Made by a program: the position numbers and the translations under genes. The notes beneath the pieces were generated by a model that saw only the letters and a list, made by a program, of their open reading frames with translations, searched no databases and was not told the DNA's origin. Positions 44,699-54,059 of a stretch of DNA of 64,000 nucleotides are shown here, in pieces. Every line of letters begins with the position of its first letter. Position 1 is the first letter of the stretch. The stretch is taken from contig CAJULQ010000001.1 in the NCBI GenBank assembly GCA_910587595.1, forward strand, positions 1-64,000, written 5' to 3'. This DNA is from an uncultured Christensenellaceae bacterium. Its GTDB lineage: Bacteria; Bacillota; Clostridia; Christensenellales; Pumilibacteraceae.

Positions 44699-46135
44699 TT
44701 AAGCGTTATTTTTGTAAAACGCCTCTTTTTTTGCCATGCGTTGCTCGAACTCTTTTAAGTACAATAGCGTGTCTTTGGGATTGGCAAGCCGTGCGATCTT
44801 ACCGTCGCTTTGCAATATCTTGCTGATCGCGCCCGCGCCGCACGCATATACGGGCAACATTTCCTCCATGACCGAAACGTTGTTCACGCATAAAAATCCC
44901 GACTTGCACCAACCGATGTTTTCGAGGTTGCCCGTCATCTGTTTTTGTCGGTATAAATAATAGGGCGCATACCCCGCCGCTCGCAAAGCGGTCACCGAAT
45001 ATTCCACCATTTTGTCGGTATCCGCATTGCACTGCATCTGTTCGGCAGCGGCCGCCGAGCCGCGTTTGCGGCACAGCGTGTGCACGGTGATATTTTCGGG
45101 CGCAAGACGCAAAATGCCTTGCAACGTGTACGCAAAGTCTTCTTCCCTTTCCCCTTCCAATCCCGCAATGAGATCTACGTTCTTTACAAATCCGAACGCC
45201 GCTGCTTGGTCATACGCCGCAAAAAAACGTTCGGCGGTGTGTGCCCGCCCGATGCGTTGCAACGTTTTGTCGTGCAACGTTTGCGGATTGATGCTCACGC
45301 GGTTGACGCCGCAATCGTTCATTACTTGCAGTTTGTCGGCGGTGATGGTATCGGGACGTCCCGCCTCGCACGTGTATTCCACATCGTCTACCGCCGCCAC
45401 CCCAAGCACTTTGCGCAACAAGTCGGCCGAAAGCACGGTGGGCGTGCCGCCGCCCACATACACGGAAAATATGCGTTTGTTTTGCGCGGCTATGAGCGCT
45501 TTGGTGCGCACGATCTCTTCTATGAGCGCCTCGGTATACGGCAACAACATCCATTGTTGCTTTTCTATCCCTTCGGATACGAACGAACAATAGGCGCAAC
45601 GCGTGGGACAAAACGGTATATGTACGTACAAATTCACCAAGTCGCCCGCACCGCTTAACGGGTCGCTCGCTACCGACAATCTATCCCCCATGTGTTTTCG
45701 TTGCACTTCGAGAATCTCGGCGGCCAACGTCGCTTTGGGCATAGAAACATAGTAATCGTTATGCAGACATGCGGCGATCCGATCGCGCGGCACGCCGTTT
45801 TCCGCCAATCGCACCGCCAACCGCGTGGGCCGTATGCCCGTTAAACATCCCCACGGCAACGATACGCCGAAATGCGCGGAAAAGGCGCGGTATGCCGCCG
45901 TTTTGCATGTGTACACGTCATAACGCACATATGCCGTGCGATCTTGTTGCGCGCACAGCGGAAAAGAATAGCAGTAGTTGTTGCCGTCGATAACAATATA
46001 AAATTGTATGCATGCGGCTTTTACGTACGTAAAATTCACTTTCAGTCGGCTGTTTTGCATATCGGGCACAAAACAGCGGATCATTTCAAACAGTTCGTTA
46101 CGCAGATCGCCGCGGTTGGTAATAAGTTCAAGCAT
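44699..46135 (-). CDS. hemZ: HemZ-type coproporphyrinogen dehydrogenase-like radical SAM protein
   Basis: A 478-residue radical-SAM protein from ATG 46135; the longer frame runs backwards through the MBL gene and is discarded. The cluster motif is HIPFCPTRCAYCSF, followed by VYVGGGTPT and EAGRPDTIT, as in the HemN/HemZ group. The N-terminal ~150-residue domain before the barrel is typical of Clostridial HemZ. The family is annotated as oxygen-independent coproporphyrinogen III oxidase, but many such Clostridia lack a haem pathway, so the substrate is open. It overlaps the MBL gene by eight bases. Confidence 0.88.
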   Translation of the reverse strand: MLELITNRGDLRNELFEMIRCFVPDMQNSRLKVNFTYVKAACIQFYIVIDGNNYCYSFPLCAQQDRTAYVRYDVYTCKTAAYRAFSAHFGVSLPWGCLTGIRPTRLAVRLAENGVPRDRIAACLHNDYYVSMPKATLAAEILEVQRKHMGDRLSVASDPLSGAGDLVNLYVHIPFCPTRCAYCSFVSEGIEKQQWMLLPYTEALIEEIVRTKALIAAQNKRIFSVYVGGGTPTVLSADLLRKVLGVAAVDDVEYTCEAGRPDTITADKLQVMNDCGVNRVSINPQTLHDKTLQRIGRAHTAERFFAAYDQAAAFGFVKNVDLIAGLEGEREEDFAYTLQGILRLAPENITVHTLCRKRGSAAAAEQMQCNADTDKMVEYSVTALRAAGYAPYYLYRQKQMTGNLENIGWCKSGFLCVNNVSVMEEMLPVYACGAGAISKILQSDGKIARLANPKDTLLYLKEFEQRMAKKEAFYKNNA

Positions 46136-46724
46136 AGGGGTTATTCTTCTTTTCAAACGACAACGTTGTCGGCTCGCCGTGCCCCGCCAACACTTTGCAG
46201 TCGGTAGGCAACGCAAACAAGCGTTGCAACGATTCTTGCAGTTTGGCATGGTTGCCCGTGGGAAAATCGGTGCGCCCCACCGACAAACGGAACAAGGTGT
46301 CGCCGCTGAAAAGCACGTCGTCGACCGCATAGCACACACTGCCGTCGGTATGCCCCGGCGTGGCCAAAACGCGCACGGAAAGTCCGCACAACTGCAATAC
46401 GTCGCCCTCGTTTACGAGCACATCGGGCACGAACGGATCCAACGGTTGGCCGAACAATGCGGCAAGATGTCCGCCGTTTTGCAACAAGCGCGCGTCGAGC
46501 GTATGTAAATATACTTTGGCGCCCAAGCGCTGAAAATGCGCTACCGCGCCGATATGGTCGAAATGCGCATGCGTCAATAAAATGTGTTTGCACGGCAAAC
46601 CGCCGAGGGCGGCTTGTATGCGCTCGCTTTCGGCGCTCGGATCGACGAGCACGGCCTCTGTGCCGTTATGCAAAATATACGTGTTTTCGCCAACAGATCC
46701 CACGCAAAGCGTTTGTATATGCAT
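46128..46724 (-). CDS. Metallo-beta-lactamase-fold hydrolase, glyoxalase II-like
   Basis: A 198-residue MBL-fold protein with the zinc-binding THAHFDHIGA at about residue 54, a metal His in TPGHTDGS, the bridging Asp in LFSGDTLF and the final His in LAGHGEPT. These YqgX/YcbL-like small glyoxalase II relatives hydrolyse thioesters; the natural substrate is unknown. The ATG shares one base with the rel stop codon region, and the gene lies between rel and hemZ, an order common in Clostridia. Confidence 0.9.
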   Translation of the reverse strand: MHIQTLCVGSVGENTYILHNGTEAVLVDPSAESERIQAALGGLPCKHILLTHAHFDHIGAVAHFQRLGAKVYLHTLDARLLQNGGHLAALFGQPLDPFVPDVLVNEGDVLQLCGLSVRVLATPGHTDGSVCYAVDDVLFSGDTLFRLSVGRTDFPTGNHAKLQESLQRLFALPTDCKVLAGHGEPTTLSFEKKNNPYA

Positions 46725-48874
46725 TATAAAGAGGTGCTCCTAAAAACTTTTTCCACTTCGGGGATATTTTCTATCTTTTTGATGAGCGTGTCGATCTGCT
46801 CTATCTTGCTCACCTTTACGCCGAAATTGATAATGGCCGTTTGGTTTTTGTCCACGCGGGCGTTTAGGCTGTGTATGGAGAGTTTCAGCTCGGTGATGAG
46901 CGTTGTGATCTGCGCCAACAAGCCGCTGCTGTTTTTGGCCTCCACCTGCATGGCCACCACAAAGGGCGCGTTCAGCCCGCCCGCCCAATACGCCTCGATC
47001 AAACGGTACGGCTCGGCGTTGCGCATGTTGGGGCAGTTCTTGCGATGCACCGCCACGCCGCGGCCGCGCGAGATATAGCCGATGATATCGTCGCCCGGCA
47101 CGGGCGTGCAACATCTGGCAATGCGCACCAAAAGATCGCTGTGCCCTTTCACCACAATGCCGTGCGTCACGCTGTCATCAGTGCGCGCGGGCGCTTTGTC
47201 GGGCACTTTGCTTGCCTCCGCCTCTTTGCGGTAAAAATCGATAAGCTTTAATAAGATCTGATTGACGGTAAAGCCGCCGTATCCCACCGCGGCATACATA
47301 TCGTCCATAGACGAAATGGAATACCGTTGCATGATAACGTCTAGCCACTTGGGCACCAATAATTGCGATAGCGTGTAGCCGCGCCGCTTTGCCTCTTCTT
47401 CCAACATCTCGCGGCCGCGCTTGATATTATCTTCTTTTTGCTCCTTTTTGAAGAAAGCGCGAATTTTGGTTTTGGCTTGTGTAGTCTTGGCAAAACGCAA
47501 CCAATCGCGACTGGGGCCTTTCGCCGTATTGGATGTGATGATCTCCACATAGTCGCCCGTGGTCAGCTTGGTTTCGAGCGGCACGATCTTGCTGTTGATT
47601 TTGGCGCCCACGCACTTGTTGCCCACGGCGCTGTGCACGTTGTAGGCAAAGTCTATGGGCGTAGAACCCTCGGGCAAGATCACTACGTCGCCCTTGGGCG
47701 TAAAAATAAACACTTGCCCGCTGTATAGATCGAGTTTTAACGATTCGTAAAACTCTTGCGCGCCCGTCGAAACCGCGTCGCCCGCGTCGTCCATCACGCC
47801 CCGCAACCATTCCAACTTTTCATCGAGATCGTCGGCCGCCGAACGGTTTTCTTTGTACTTCCAGTGCGCCGCGATCCCGTATTCGGCGATCTTGTGCATC
47901 TCGTACGTTCGTATCTGTATTTCGAACGGCATGCCGTAACTTGTCATAACGGTGGTGTGCAACGACTGATAGTTGTTGGGTTTGGGCACGGCGATGTAAT
48001 CTTTGAACCGACCGGGTATGGGTTTCCACACGGTGTGGATCATGCCGAGCACTTCGTAACAATCGCGCACGTTTTCCACGATCACGCGGACGGCGGTCAG
48101 ATCGTAGATCTGTTCGAACGTGCGGTTGGAGTTTACCATCTTTTTGTAAATACTGTAAAAATGCTTGGGGCGTCCGCTCACTTCGCCGTGGATAGAAAGT
48201 TCTTCGAGCAGTTTGGTGAGCCGCTCGCAAATGTGCGTTACCAACTCTTTGCGCTCGGCGCGCTTTAGCGATATTTCGTTTACCAAAGATTCATACACGG
48301 CGGGGTGCAACACCTTTAAGCACATGTCTTCCAACTCGCACTTAAAATAACTTAGCCCCAAACGCGAGGCAAGCGGCGCGTATATCTCCAATGTTTCTTT
48401 GGCCATGGCTACTTGGCGTTCTTGCGAAATACTGCCGATCGTGCGCATATTGTGCAAGCGGTCGGCCAATTTTATAAGCAACACACGGATATCTTTGGCC
48501 ATGGCAAAAAACATGCGCCGAAAGTTTTCCGCTTGTTCCTCTTCTTTGGATTTGAACGTGATTTTATCTAACTTGGTCACGCCCAAAACAAGATCGCATA
48601 TTTCGTTGCCGAATTGCGCGCGGATCTCGCCCTCAGTGGCCGGCGTGTCTTCTATGCAATCATGCAACAGCGCCGCGCCCACGGTTTGATGATCCAATCC
48701 GATGTCGAGCAAAATATTGGCCACCGCAATGGGGTGCGTTATATACGGCTCGCCCGAATCGCGTTTTTGCCCCTCGTGCATGTGCACGGCATAGTCGAAC
48801 AGTTTATCGAGCAATGCCACTTGCTGGTCGGTAAAAACGGCGCGATAACGCGTTTTTAACGGTTCACGTATCAT
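46724..48874 (-). CDS. rel: Bifunctional (p)ppGpp synthetase/hydrolase Rel
   Basis: A 716-residue RelA/SpoT homologue. The hydrolase HD domain is intact with HDCIEDT (His71, Asp72, Glu75, Asp76). The synthetase has RVIVENVRDCYEVLG, GRFKDYIAVPKPNNYQSLHT and EIQIRT. TGS (FTPKGDVVILPEGSTPIDFA), helical/zinc-finger (CCTPVPGDDIIGY) and ACT domains follow. It makes and destroys the starvation alarmone. ATG 48874 overlaps the recJ stop (ATGA); the longer frame to 49159 lies inside recJ. The apt gene found between recJ and rel in many Firmicutes is absent. Confidence 0.97.
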   Translation of the reverse strand: MIREPLKTRYRAVFTDQQVALLDKLFDYAVHMHEGQKRDSGEPYITHPIAVANILLDIGLDHQTVGAALLHDCIEDTPATEGEIRAQFGNEICDLVLGVTKLDKITFKSKEEEQAENFRRMFFAMAKDIRVLLIKLADRLHNMRTIGSISQERQVAMAKETLEIYAPLASRLGLSYFKCELEDMCLKVLHPAVYESLVNEISLKRAERKELVTHICERLTKLLEELSIHGEVSGRPKHFYSIYKKMVNSNRTFEQIYDLTAVRVIVENVRDCYEVLGMIHTVWKPIPGRFKDYIAVPKPNNYQSLHTTVMTSYGMPFEIQIRTYEMHKIAEYGIAAHWKYKENRSAADDLDEKLEWLRGVMDDAGDAVSTGAQEFYESLKLDLYSGQVFIFTPKGDVVILPEGSTPIDFAYNVHSAVGNKCVGAKINSKIVPLETKLTTGDYVEIITSNTAKGPSRDWLRFAKTTQAKTKIRAFFKKEQKEDNIKRGREMLEEEAKRRGYTLSQLLVPKWLDVIMQRYSISSMDDMYAAVGYGGFTVNQILLKLIDFYRKEAEASKVPDKAPARTDDSVTHGIVVKGHSDLLVRIARCCTPVPGDDIIGYISRGRGVAVHRKNCPNMRNAEPYRLIEAYWAGGLNAPFVVAMQVEAKNSSGLLAQITTLITELKLSIHSLNARVDKNQTAIINFGVKVSKIEQIDTLIKKIENIPEVEKVFRSTSL

Positions 48875-51237
48875 TGCGCGCCACCCCGCTCTTGTAAAAA
48901 CCGATACACGGCCGATTGTTGCAATTCGGCGCGCACCTCGCGGTTCACCGTAACGGTAAACGGCGATTTGCTCACTTTGATAAAACCGAGTTCGGAAAAC
49001 ACCATGACACCGGCCACAAACTGCCCGATATCCATGGGGTAACGACTTGCCAGCAATTTGTAATACGACAGTATATTGTCGGCCGACAGATTGCCGCCCT
49101 TTCGCAACGCGTCGAAACATTTGGCAAACGCCTCGCGCGAACTGTCCACGGTTTGCCAAAAGCGCTCTTGGTTATCCTCTTGCGGCACATAGATCTTGGC
49201 CGACGTCTTTTTTTGCAAATATCCCGCCAACGCATACCCCGGCGGCGTATCTAAAAACACCACCGTATCGTAGCCGGACAGCATGCGAATATCGCCTATT
49301 TCGGGAGCCACGATCACGCGCGAGTAATTGTTCACGCTCGTTGGATACAAAAACTCGTGCATGCGCTTGCCCTCTCGCAACAGCGCGGCGTGTTTTTCAT
49401 ACGTTTCTTTGCAACCCGCTATGATCAATACGCCGAACAAACGGTCGCCGATCAAGTCGCGCAGTTCGCTTTCGTCGTAACGCGTGAACGCGCTGCCGTC
49501 GTTGATCCCGTATAAAAGCGTTTTGAGATAGTTTGCTTTTGCCACCGAATCATTTATATACAGTTCGGAAGGCACTGCCGCTTTCAAAAAACCTTTGGCC
49601 GTTTCGCGGTTGCCGTAACTGCTCAGTTGCAATTCGAGGATAAGCTCTTTGCGTCCGTCGCCCATCAAAAATTGGTTTTGCTCATAAAAATTGAATGCCA
49701 AAATGGGAAAGCCGTTTTCGCACGTGATATTGGTGTGCGCGTGGTTGCTTTTACACGAAGAAACGGTCAACTTGTCGGCGGCGGTCTTAAAGAGCGGCCG
49801 CACGTTGCTGTTGCCGGTAGGTTCCATGCATTCGAGCGCGCGCGCCAACGAAATATCCAACTCCCGCGCGTCCAATTCCATGTCGTATTCTTGGTTTGGT
49901 TCGAATAACTGCGCATCGAAATCGGCCAAATACGCGTTTACCCGCTCTTTGAACAACGGTATATTTTTTTCCGCAATGGAAAAGCCCGCCGCTTGGCTGT
50001 GCCCGCCGAACTCCACCAAAATATCGCCCACCGAACTCAACAGTTCGTAAATATTGATGCCGGGAATACTACGCGACGTTCCTTTGTAATTATCGCCCGA
50101 ACTCACCATCACAAAAGCGGGACGGTGAAAATCGCTGGCAAGCCGCGCCGCCAATATGCCCGTTATGCCCTTTTCCCATTCGGGATTGCTCAAAATGACC
50201 GAACGGTTGTCAATCAAATTTTCATGCCGCAGATCGATAATGGCCTCGGCATACAGTTTATCGCACAGTTGTTTGCGGCGCGCGTTATCTTCGTTGATCT
50301 CGGCCACGATCTCTTGCACGCGCTTGGTGTCGTTGCTCGTTAACAGCTCGAAAGAACGGTACGCGTCGCCCATGCGCCCCGCCGCATTGATACGTGGCGC
50401 GATCTTGTAGGCGATATCGCCGCTCATAACGGGATACGTCAGTTTTTGATCGTCGATCAACAGTTTTAAGCCCAAGTTGTTTTTTTCTTCCAACTTTTTC
50501 AAGCCGAGTTGCACGATCAATCGGTTTTCGTCCAACAAAGGCACCAGATCGGCAATGGTGGCAACGGCCGCCAGATCGGCAAACGGCATGGCGCTCTCCA
50601 CGCCGCCCAACGCTTGCACCAACTTAAAAGCCACGCCCGCGCCGCACAAGCTTGCGCAAGGATATCGGCAATCGTTTTGTTTGGGGTTGACTACCACGCA
50701 ATCGGGGATTATATCGGCCACTTCGTGATGGTCGGTCACGATCACGTCCACGCCGAGATCCATGGCATAAGCCACTTCGTCTTTGCCCGAAATACCGCAA
50801 TCGCACGTAACGATCAGATCGGGACAACATTTTTCTATGATGCTCTCGATAGATTCCACGTTCAGACCGTAGCCGTCGCCCACGCGGTTGGGAATATGCA
50901 CGTATACGTCTAACCCGCGCGACGATAAATACAGCGACAGTATAGCCGCCGCGCAAATCCCGTCGGCATCGTAATCGCCGTATACCACCACTTTTTGTTT
51001 TTCTTCGATCGCCGCTTGCAAACGGTCTACCGCCGCACGCATTCCTTTCATCAAAAACGGATCGTATAGATGCGAAACGTCGGGGTGCAAGTATTTGTCT
51101 GCTTTTTCCGTTGTGTCGATCCCGCGCGAGATGAGCAACTCCGCCACGCGGGGGTGCAAACCGAACGTTTCGCCGAACGTTCTGATGGTTTCGCTGCTGG
51201 GCGAAGTTCCGTTTCTTTTGATAAGATTGCAGTTCAT
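48871..51237 (-). CDS. recJ: Single-stranded-DNA-specific exonuclease RecJ
   Basis: A 788-residue DHH-family 5'-3' exonuclease. Motif DYDADG is at residues 88-93, the DHH motif TDHHEVADIIP at about 168, and the DHHA1 domain has GGHSQAAGFSI. The extra C-terminal domain makes it long, as in other Firmicutes. It degrades single strands in mismatch and recombinational repair. AAGGAAAG precedes ATG 51237, right after the secDF terminator, so transcription is by read-through or an unseen promoter. Confidence 0.95.
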   Translation of the reverse strand: MNCNLIKRNGTSPSSETIRTFGETFGLHPRVAELLISRGIDTTEKADKYLHPDVSHLYDPFLMKGMRAAVDRLQAAIEEKQKVVVYGDYDADGICAAAILSLYLSSRGLDVYVHIPNRVGDGYGLNVESIESIIEKCCPDLIVTCDCGISGKDEVAYAMDLGVDVIVTDHHEVADIIPDCVVVNPKQNDCRYPCASLCGAGVAFKLVQALGGVESAMPFADLAAVATIADLVPLLDENRLIVQLGLKKLEEKNNLGLKLLIDDQKLTYPVMSGDIAYKIAPRINAAGRMGDAYRSFELLTSNDTKRVQEIVAEINEDNARRKQLCDKLYAEAIIDLRHENLIDNRSVILSNPEWEKGITGILAARLASDFHRPAFVMVSSGDNYKGTSRSIPGINIYELLSSVGDILVEFGGHSQAAGFSIAEKNIPLFKERVNAYLADFDAQLFEPNQEYDMELDARELDISLARALECMEPTGNSNVRPLFKTAADKLTVSSCKSNHAHTNITCENGFPILAFNFYEQNQFLMGDGRKELILELQLSSYGNRETAKGFLKAAVPSELYINDSVAKANYLKTLLYGINDGSAFTRYDESELRDLIGDRLFGVLIIAGCKETYEKHAALLREGKRMHEFLYPTSVNNYSRVIVAPEIGDIRMLSGYDTVVFLDTPPGYALAGYLQKKTSAKIYVPQEDNQERFWQTVDSSREAFAKCFDALRKGGNLSADNILSYYKLLASRYPMDIGQFVAGVMVFSELGFIKVSKSPFTVTVNREVRAELQQSAVYRFLQERGGAQ

Positions 51238-51248
51238 GCGCTTTCCTT

Positions 51249-51283
51249 ATAAAAATAAGCCTTCGTTTTGGGAAGGCTTATTT
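51249..51283 (-). terminator. Terminator after secF
   Basis: Twelve-bp stem AAATAAGCCTTC/GAAGGCTTATTT with T-run TTTTTATA on the minus strand, starting about 18 bases after the secF stop. Confidence 0.9.
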
Positions 51284-51301
51284 CCGATATATTACATATT
51301 A

Positions 51302-52594
51302 TTAGGCGATTGCCGCCTTCTGCCCTTCGCCGCTTTTCCCTATGTCGGACTTGCGCGACTTTCTCTTTCTGTCTTTCCACAGCGCCCACACAGACGGCGA
51401 GATGAAAATGGACGAGAACGTACCGGCCAACAAACCTACGATAATGGGAAGTGCAAAAATACGGATAGACGAAACGCCGATGAGCGCTACCATGGTAATG
51501 GTGAGCAAAGTGGTGACCGACGTGTTCACCGAACGCATCAATGTTTCTTTAATAGACGTGTTGGCAATAAACGTTGCCGTGCTGTTTTTGTGGAACACCG
51601 AACGCATGTTTTCGCGTATGCGGTCGAACACGATGATGGTGTTGTTGATGGAATAACCCAATATGGTGATAAGCGCGGCAATGAACGTGCTGTTGATCTC
51701 GATATGGAAGATAGCCATAAACGAAAACATGATCAATATGTCGTGCAACAACGCCACAATGGCCGACAAGCCGCTGGACACTTCGAAACGGAATGCGATA
51801 TACACGAGCATCAAAACGATAGACAAGCAAATGGCCAACAAAGCGTTGGTGAGCAATTCACCCGAAACCGTGGCGCTGATAATATCGCCCGTAACGGCTT
51901 GCCCCGAATATTTATCGGAAATAGACGCCGCCGACACCAATTTTTCGGCAAACCCTTCGGGCGTTTCCGCTACCGTAAACGAAAGGGTTTTCACGCCGCC
52001 CGCCGAAAAGTCAAAATCCTCGGGCGTGCCGCCGTCGTATTGAACGCCGTTCACCGTAGCCAAAGCAGACACCTTGGCAAGCACGCTTTCGCACTCGGTC
52101 TTGCCGAGCGGGAAATTGGGATATTGCAATGAATAAGTACCGTCTGCGCCGCTGACTACGGGCACGATCTTGAATATCGCCTCTTGCAATGCGTTTTGCA
52201 CGGCGGGGTTCACTTCGTTTTCCATCACGCTTTCGGACGCCACCGCTTTATAACGCACATAGATAGACGCGGTGTCTTCCGAACCTTGGCGTTGCATGCT
52301 GGAAACTTTCAAGCCGTAATTTTCGCCGTTTTCGTCCGAAAGATTTTCAATGATGTTTTCGATCTCTTTGCGATACGAAGAATACGTATCGTTTGTGAGT
52401 TTGTTGGCAAGCTTAACGTTTACCGTGTAGCCGCCCGTAAAATCCATACCGAGATTGAGCGGTTCGCCCGTCACGCAACCGAAAATGATCATGGCAACAA
52501 TGGCAAGCGCAACGATGCATGCGGGAATGATAAACCAAATTTTTTTCTTTTCGATCAGTTTGAAGTCGCGTTCCATCAAATTAGAGAGTTTCAT
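51302..52594 (-). CDS. secF: Protein translocase subunit SecF
   Basis: About 430 residues, with six predicted spans: one N-terminal helix (IIPACIVALAIVAMIIFG), an external domain, and a five-helix block with the SecF signatures GMDFTGGYTVNV, SIVLMLVYIAFRF and TILGYSINNTIIVFDRIREN. It pairs with SecD to pull exported proteins outward using the proton or sodium gradient. The GGGGAGG RBS supports ATG 52594, which overlaps secD by 14 bases. The large loop near residues 90-230 is longer than usual for SecF. Confidence 0.95.
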   Translation of the reverse strand: MKLSNLMERDFKLIEKKKIWFIIPACIVALAIVAMIIFGCVTGEPLNLGMDFTGGYTVNVKLANKLTNDTYSSYRKEIENIIENLSDENGENYGLKVSSMQRQGSEDTASIYVRYKAVASESVMENEVNPAVQNALQEAIFKIVPVVSGADGTYSLQYPNFPLGKTECESVLAKVSALATVNGVQYDGGTPEDFDFSAGGVKTLSFTVAETPEGFAEKLVSAASISDKYSGQAVTGDIISATVSGELLTNALLAICLSIVLMLVYIAFRFEVSSGLSAIVALLHDILIMFSFMAIFHIEINSTFIAALITILGYSINNTIIVFDRIRENMRSVFHKNSTATFIANTSIKETLMRSVNTSVTTLLTITMVALIGVSSIRIFALPIIVGLLAGTFSSIFISPSVWALWKDRKRKSRKSDIGKSGEGQKAAIA

Positions 52595-53957
52595 TGGCGA
52601 CCTCCCCTTTGCGTTTGGATTTCTTTGCGCGCTTGGGTTTTTCGTCCTCTTCGGGCACGGCCGATTCCGTTGCCTGCAAGTTCTCAAACTCTCTACCGCG
52701 TTTTAAGCCGAACCATCCCGGCTTATCGGGAACAATGGCCAAGAAGTATTTTACCAGCTTACGCGTTACGAGCATAGCCGTAAACAGCGAGAGCAAAATA
52801 CCGATAAGGAGCGTGAGCGCAAAGCCTTGAATGGAACCCGTTCCGAAGATGAGCAACACCACCGCCGCGATCAACGTGGTAACGTTACTGTCGATAATGG
52901 CTTTGGTCGCTTTTTTGAAACCGGCGTGCGACGAGGCCAACATGGATTTGCCCGCGCGGAACTCGTCTTTGATACGCTCGTAGATGATCACGTTGGCGTC
53001 TACCGCCATACCTAAACTGAGGATAACGCCCGCAATGCCGGGTAGCGTGAGTTGCACCCACGGCAAATTGGCCAAGAACCACAGCATGATGGGAACATAC
53101 AACAATAATGCCATCGATGCCACAACGCCCAACAAGCGATACCGCCAAATAAGAAAGGCCATAACAAGCAACAGCCCGATCGCACCGGCGATTATGCCGT
53201 ATGCGAGCGCCTTTTCACCCAACGTGGGCGAAACCGTGCTGCTCTCCAAAAGCGACAACTTCACTTCGAACTGACCCGACGTAATCTGATCGGCCAAATT
53301 TTGCGCCGCCGCTTGGCTTTCCATACCGTTGATGATAGCGCGACCGTTGGTGATTGCCGCTTGGATCTTGGGCGACGAAATGGTCGTGTCCTCTCCGTCT
53401 ACGGTCGTGATTATGGACATAGTTTGGTTTATGTTGTTAGACGTAGCTTCCCCAAAGGCCGCCGCGCCCGCGTTATCCAACTCAAGAGCCACCACGTAGC
53501 CGCCTTCGTTGCTGTCGTAGTACGCTTCCGCTTTTCGAACGTTTTGACCGGTCAGTATGGTTTCGCCGGTGGAATCCAACACAAATTTCAACTGCGCGGG
53601 CTTGCCGATAATATCGAAAATATTGCCTGGATCGTCCACGTCGGGCACTTCCACCCGCAAACGGGTGCTGCCTTCGCGCACCACGGTAGCTTCCGTATAC
53701 CCTTTGCTTGTCAAAAGATTTTCCAAACGCGTTCTGGTGCCTGCCATACGCGAAGAAAGGTTGGATGTATTCTCCGAGCTGTCCATTTCATACACGGCAT
53801 ACACGCCGCCTTTTAAGTCAAGCCCCAATTTGATGGCGGAACCGAACGACTTAAACGTTGTGAGTCCGAAATGAAACGTGCAAAAGGACATAATAAGACC
53901 GATGATCGTAATAACGCCAATTATAGATAATTTTATGATTGACGATTTTTTCTTCAT
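52581..53957 (-). CDS. secD: Protein translocase subunit SecD
   Basis: A 458-residue SecD: N-terminal helix, the GLDLKGGVYAVYEMD motif, an external domain with GTRTRLENLLTSKGYTEATV, then five helices with LTLPGIAGVILSLGMAVDANVIIYERIKDE. Works with SecF and SecYEG, and with YajC encoded 2.2 kb upstream. The C-terminal tail is basic (KPKRAKKSKRKGE). It has its own promoter and GGAGG RBS. Confidence 0.96.
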   Translation of the reverse strand: MKKKSSIIKLSIIGVITIIGLIMSFCTFHFGLTTFKSFGSAIKLGLDLKGGVYAVYEMDSSENTSNLSSRMAGTRTRLENLLTSKGYTEATVVREGSTRLRVEVPDVDDPGNIFDIIGKPAQLKFVLDSTGETILTGQNVRKAEAYYDSNEGGYVVALELDNAGAAAFGEATSNNINQTMSIITTVDGEDTTISSPKIQAAITNGRAIINGMESQAAAQNLADQITSGQFEVKLSLLESSTVSPTLGEKALAYGIIAGAIGLLLVMAFLIWRYRLLGVVASMALLLYVPIMLWFLANLPWVQLTLPGIAGVILSLGMAVDANVIIYERIKDEFRAGKSMLASSHAGFKKATKAIIDSNVTTLIAAVVLLIFGTGSIQGFALTLLIGILLSLFTAMLVTRKLVKYFLAIVPDKPGWFGLKRGREFENLQATESAVPEEDEKPKRAKKSKRKGEVANETL

Positions 53958-53984
53958 GAAGAGCCTCCTGCATGCAATAGAACC

Positions 53985-54013
53985 ATTATAGCGAAAATGG
54001 AAAGATTAGTCAA
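53985..54013 (-). promoter_or_regulatory. Promoter of secD-secF
   Basis: TTGACT (54008-54013), 17 bases, TATAAT (53985-53990) on the minus strand; a short leader with CAGGAGG precedes ATG 53957. Confidence 0.85.
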
Positions 54014-54059
54014 ACGAATACATGGCAAATGCGAAAAAAATGCCGTTGCGTTTTACCGA

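Noticed and set aside
46136..46339. N-terminal extension of HemZ by 68 residues
   Set aside because: Cys/Arg-rich sequence read from inside the MBL gene; HemZ homology begins at MLELITNRGD.
48875..49159. N-terminal extension of Rel by 95 residues
   Set aside because: It lies wholly inside recJ in another frame; the ATGA overlap at 48871-48874 gives the natural start.
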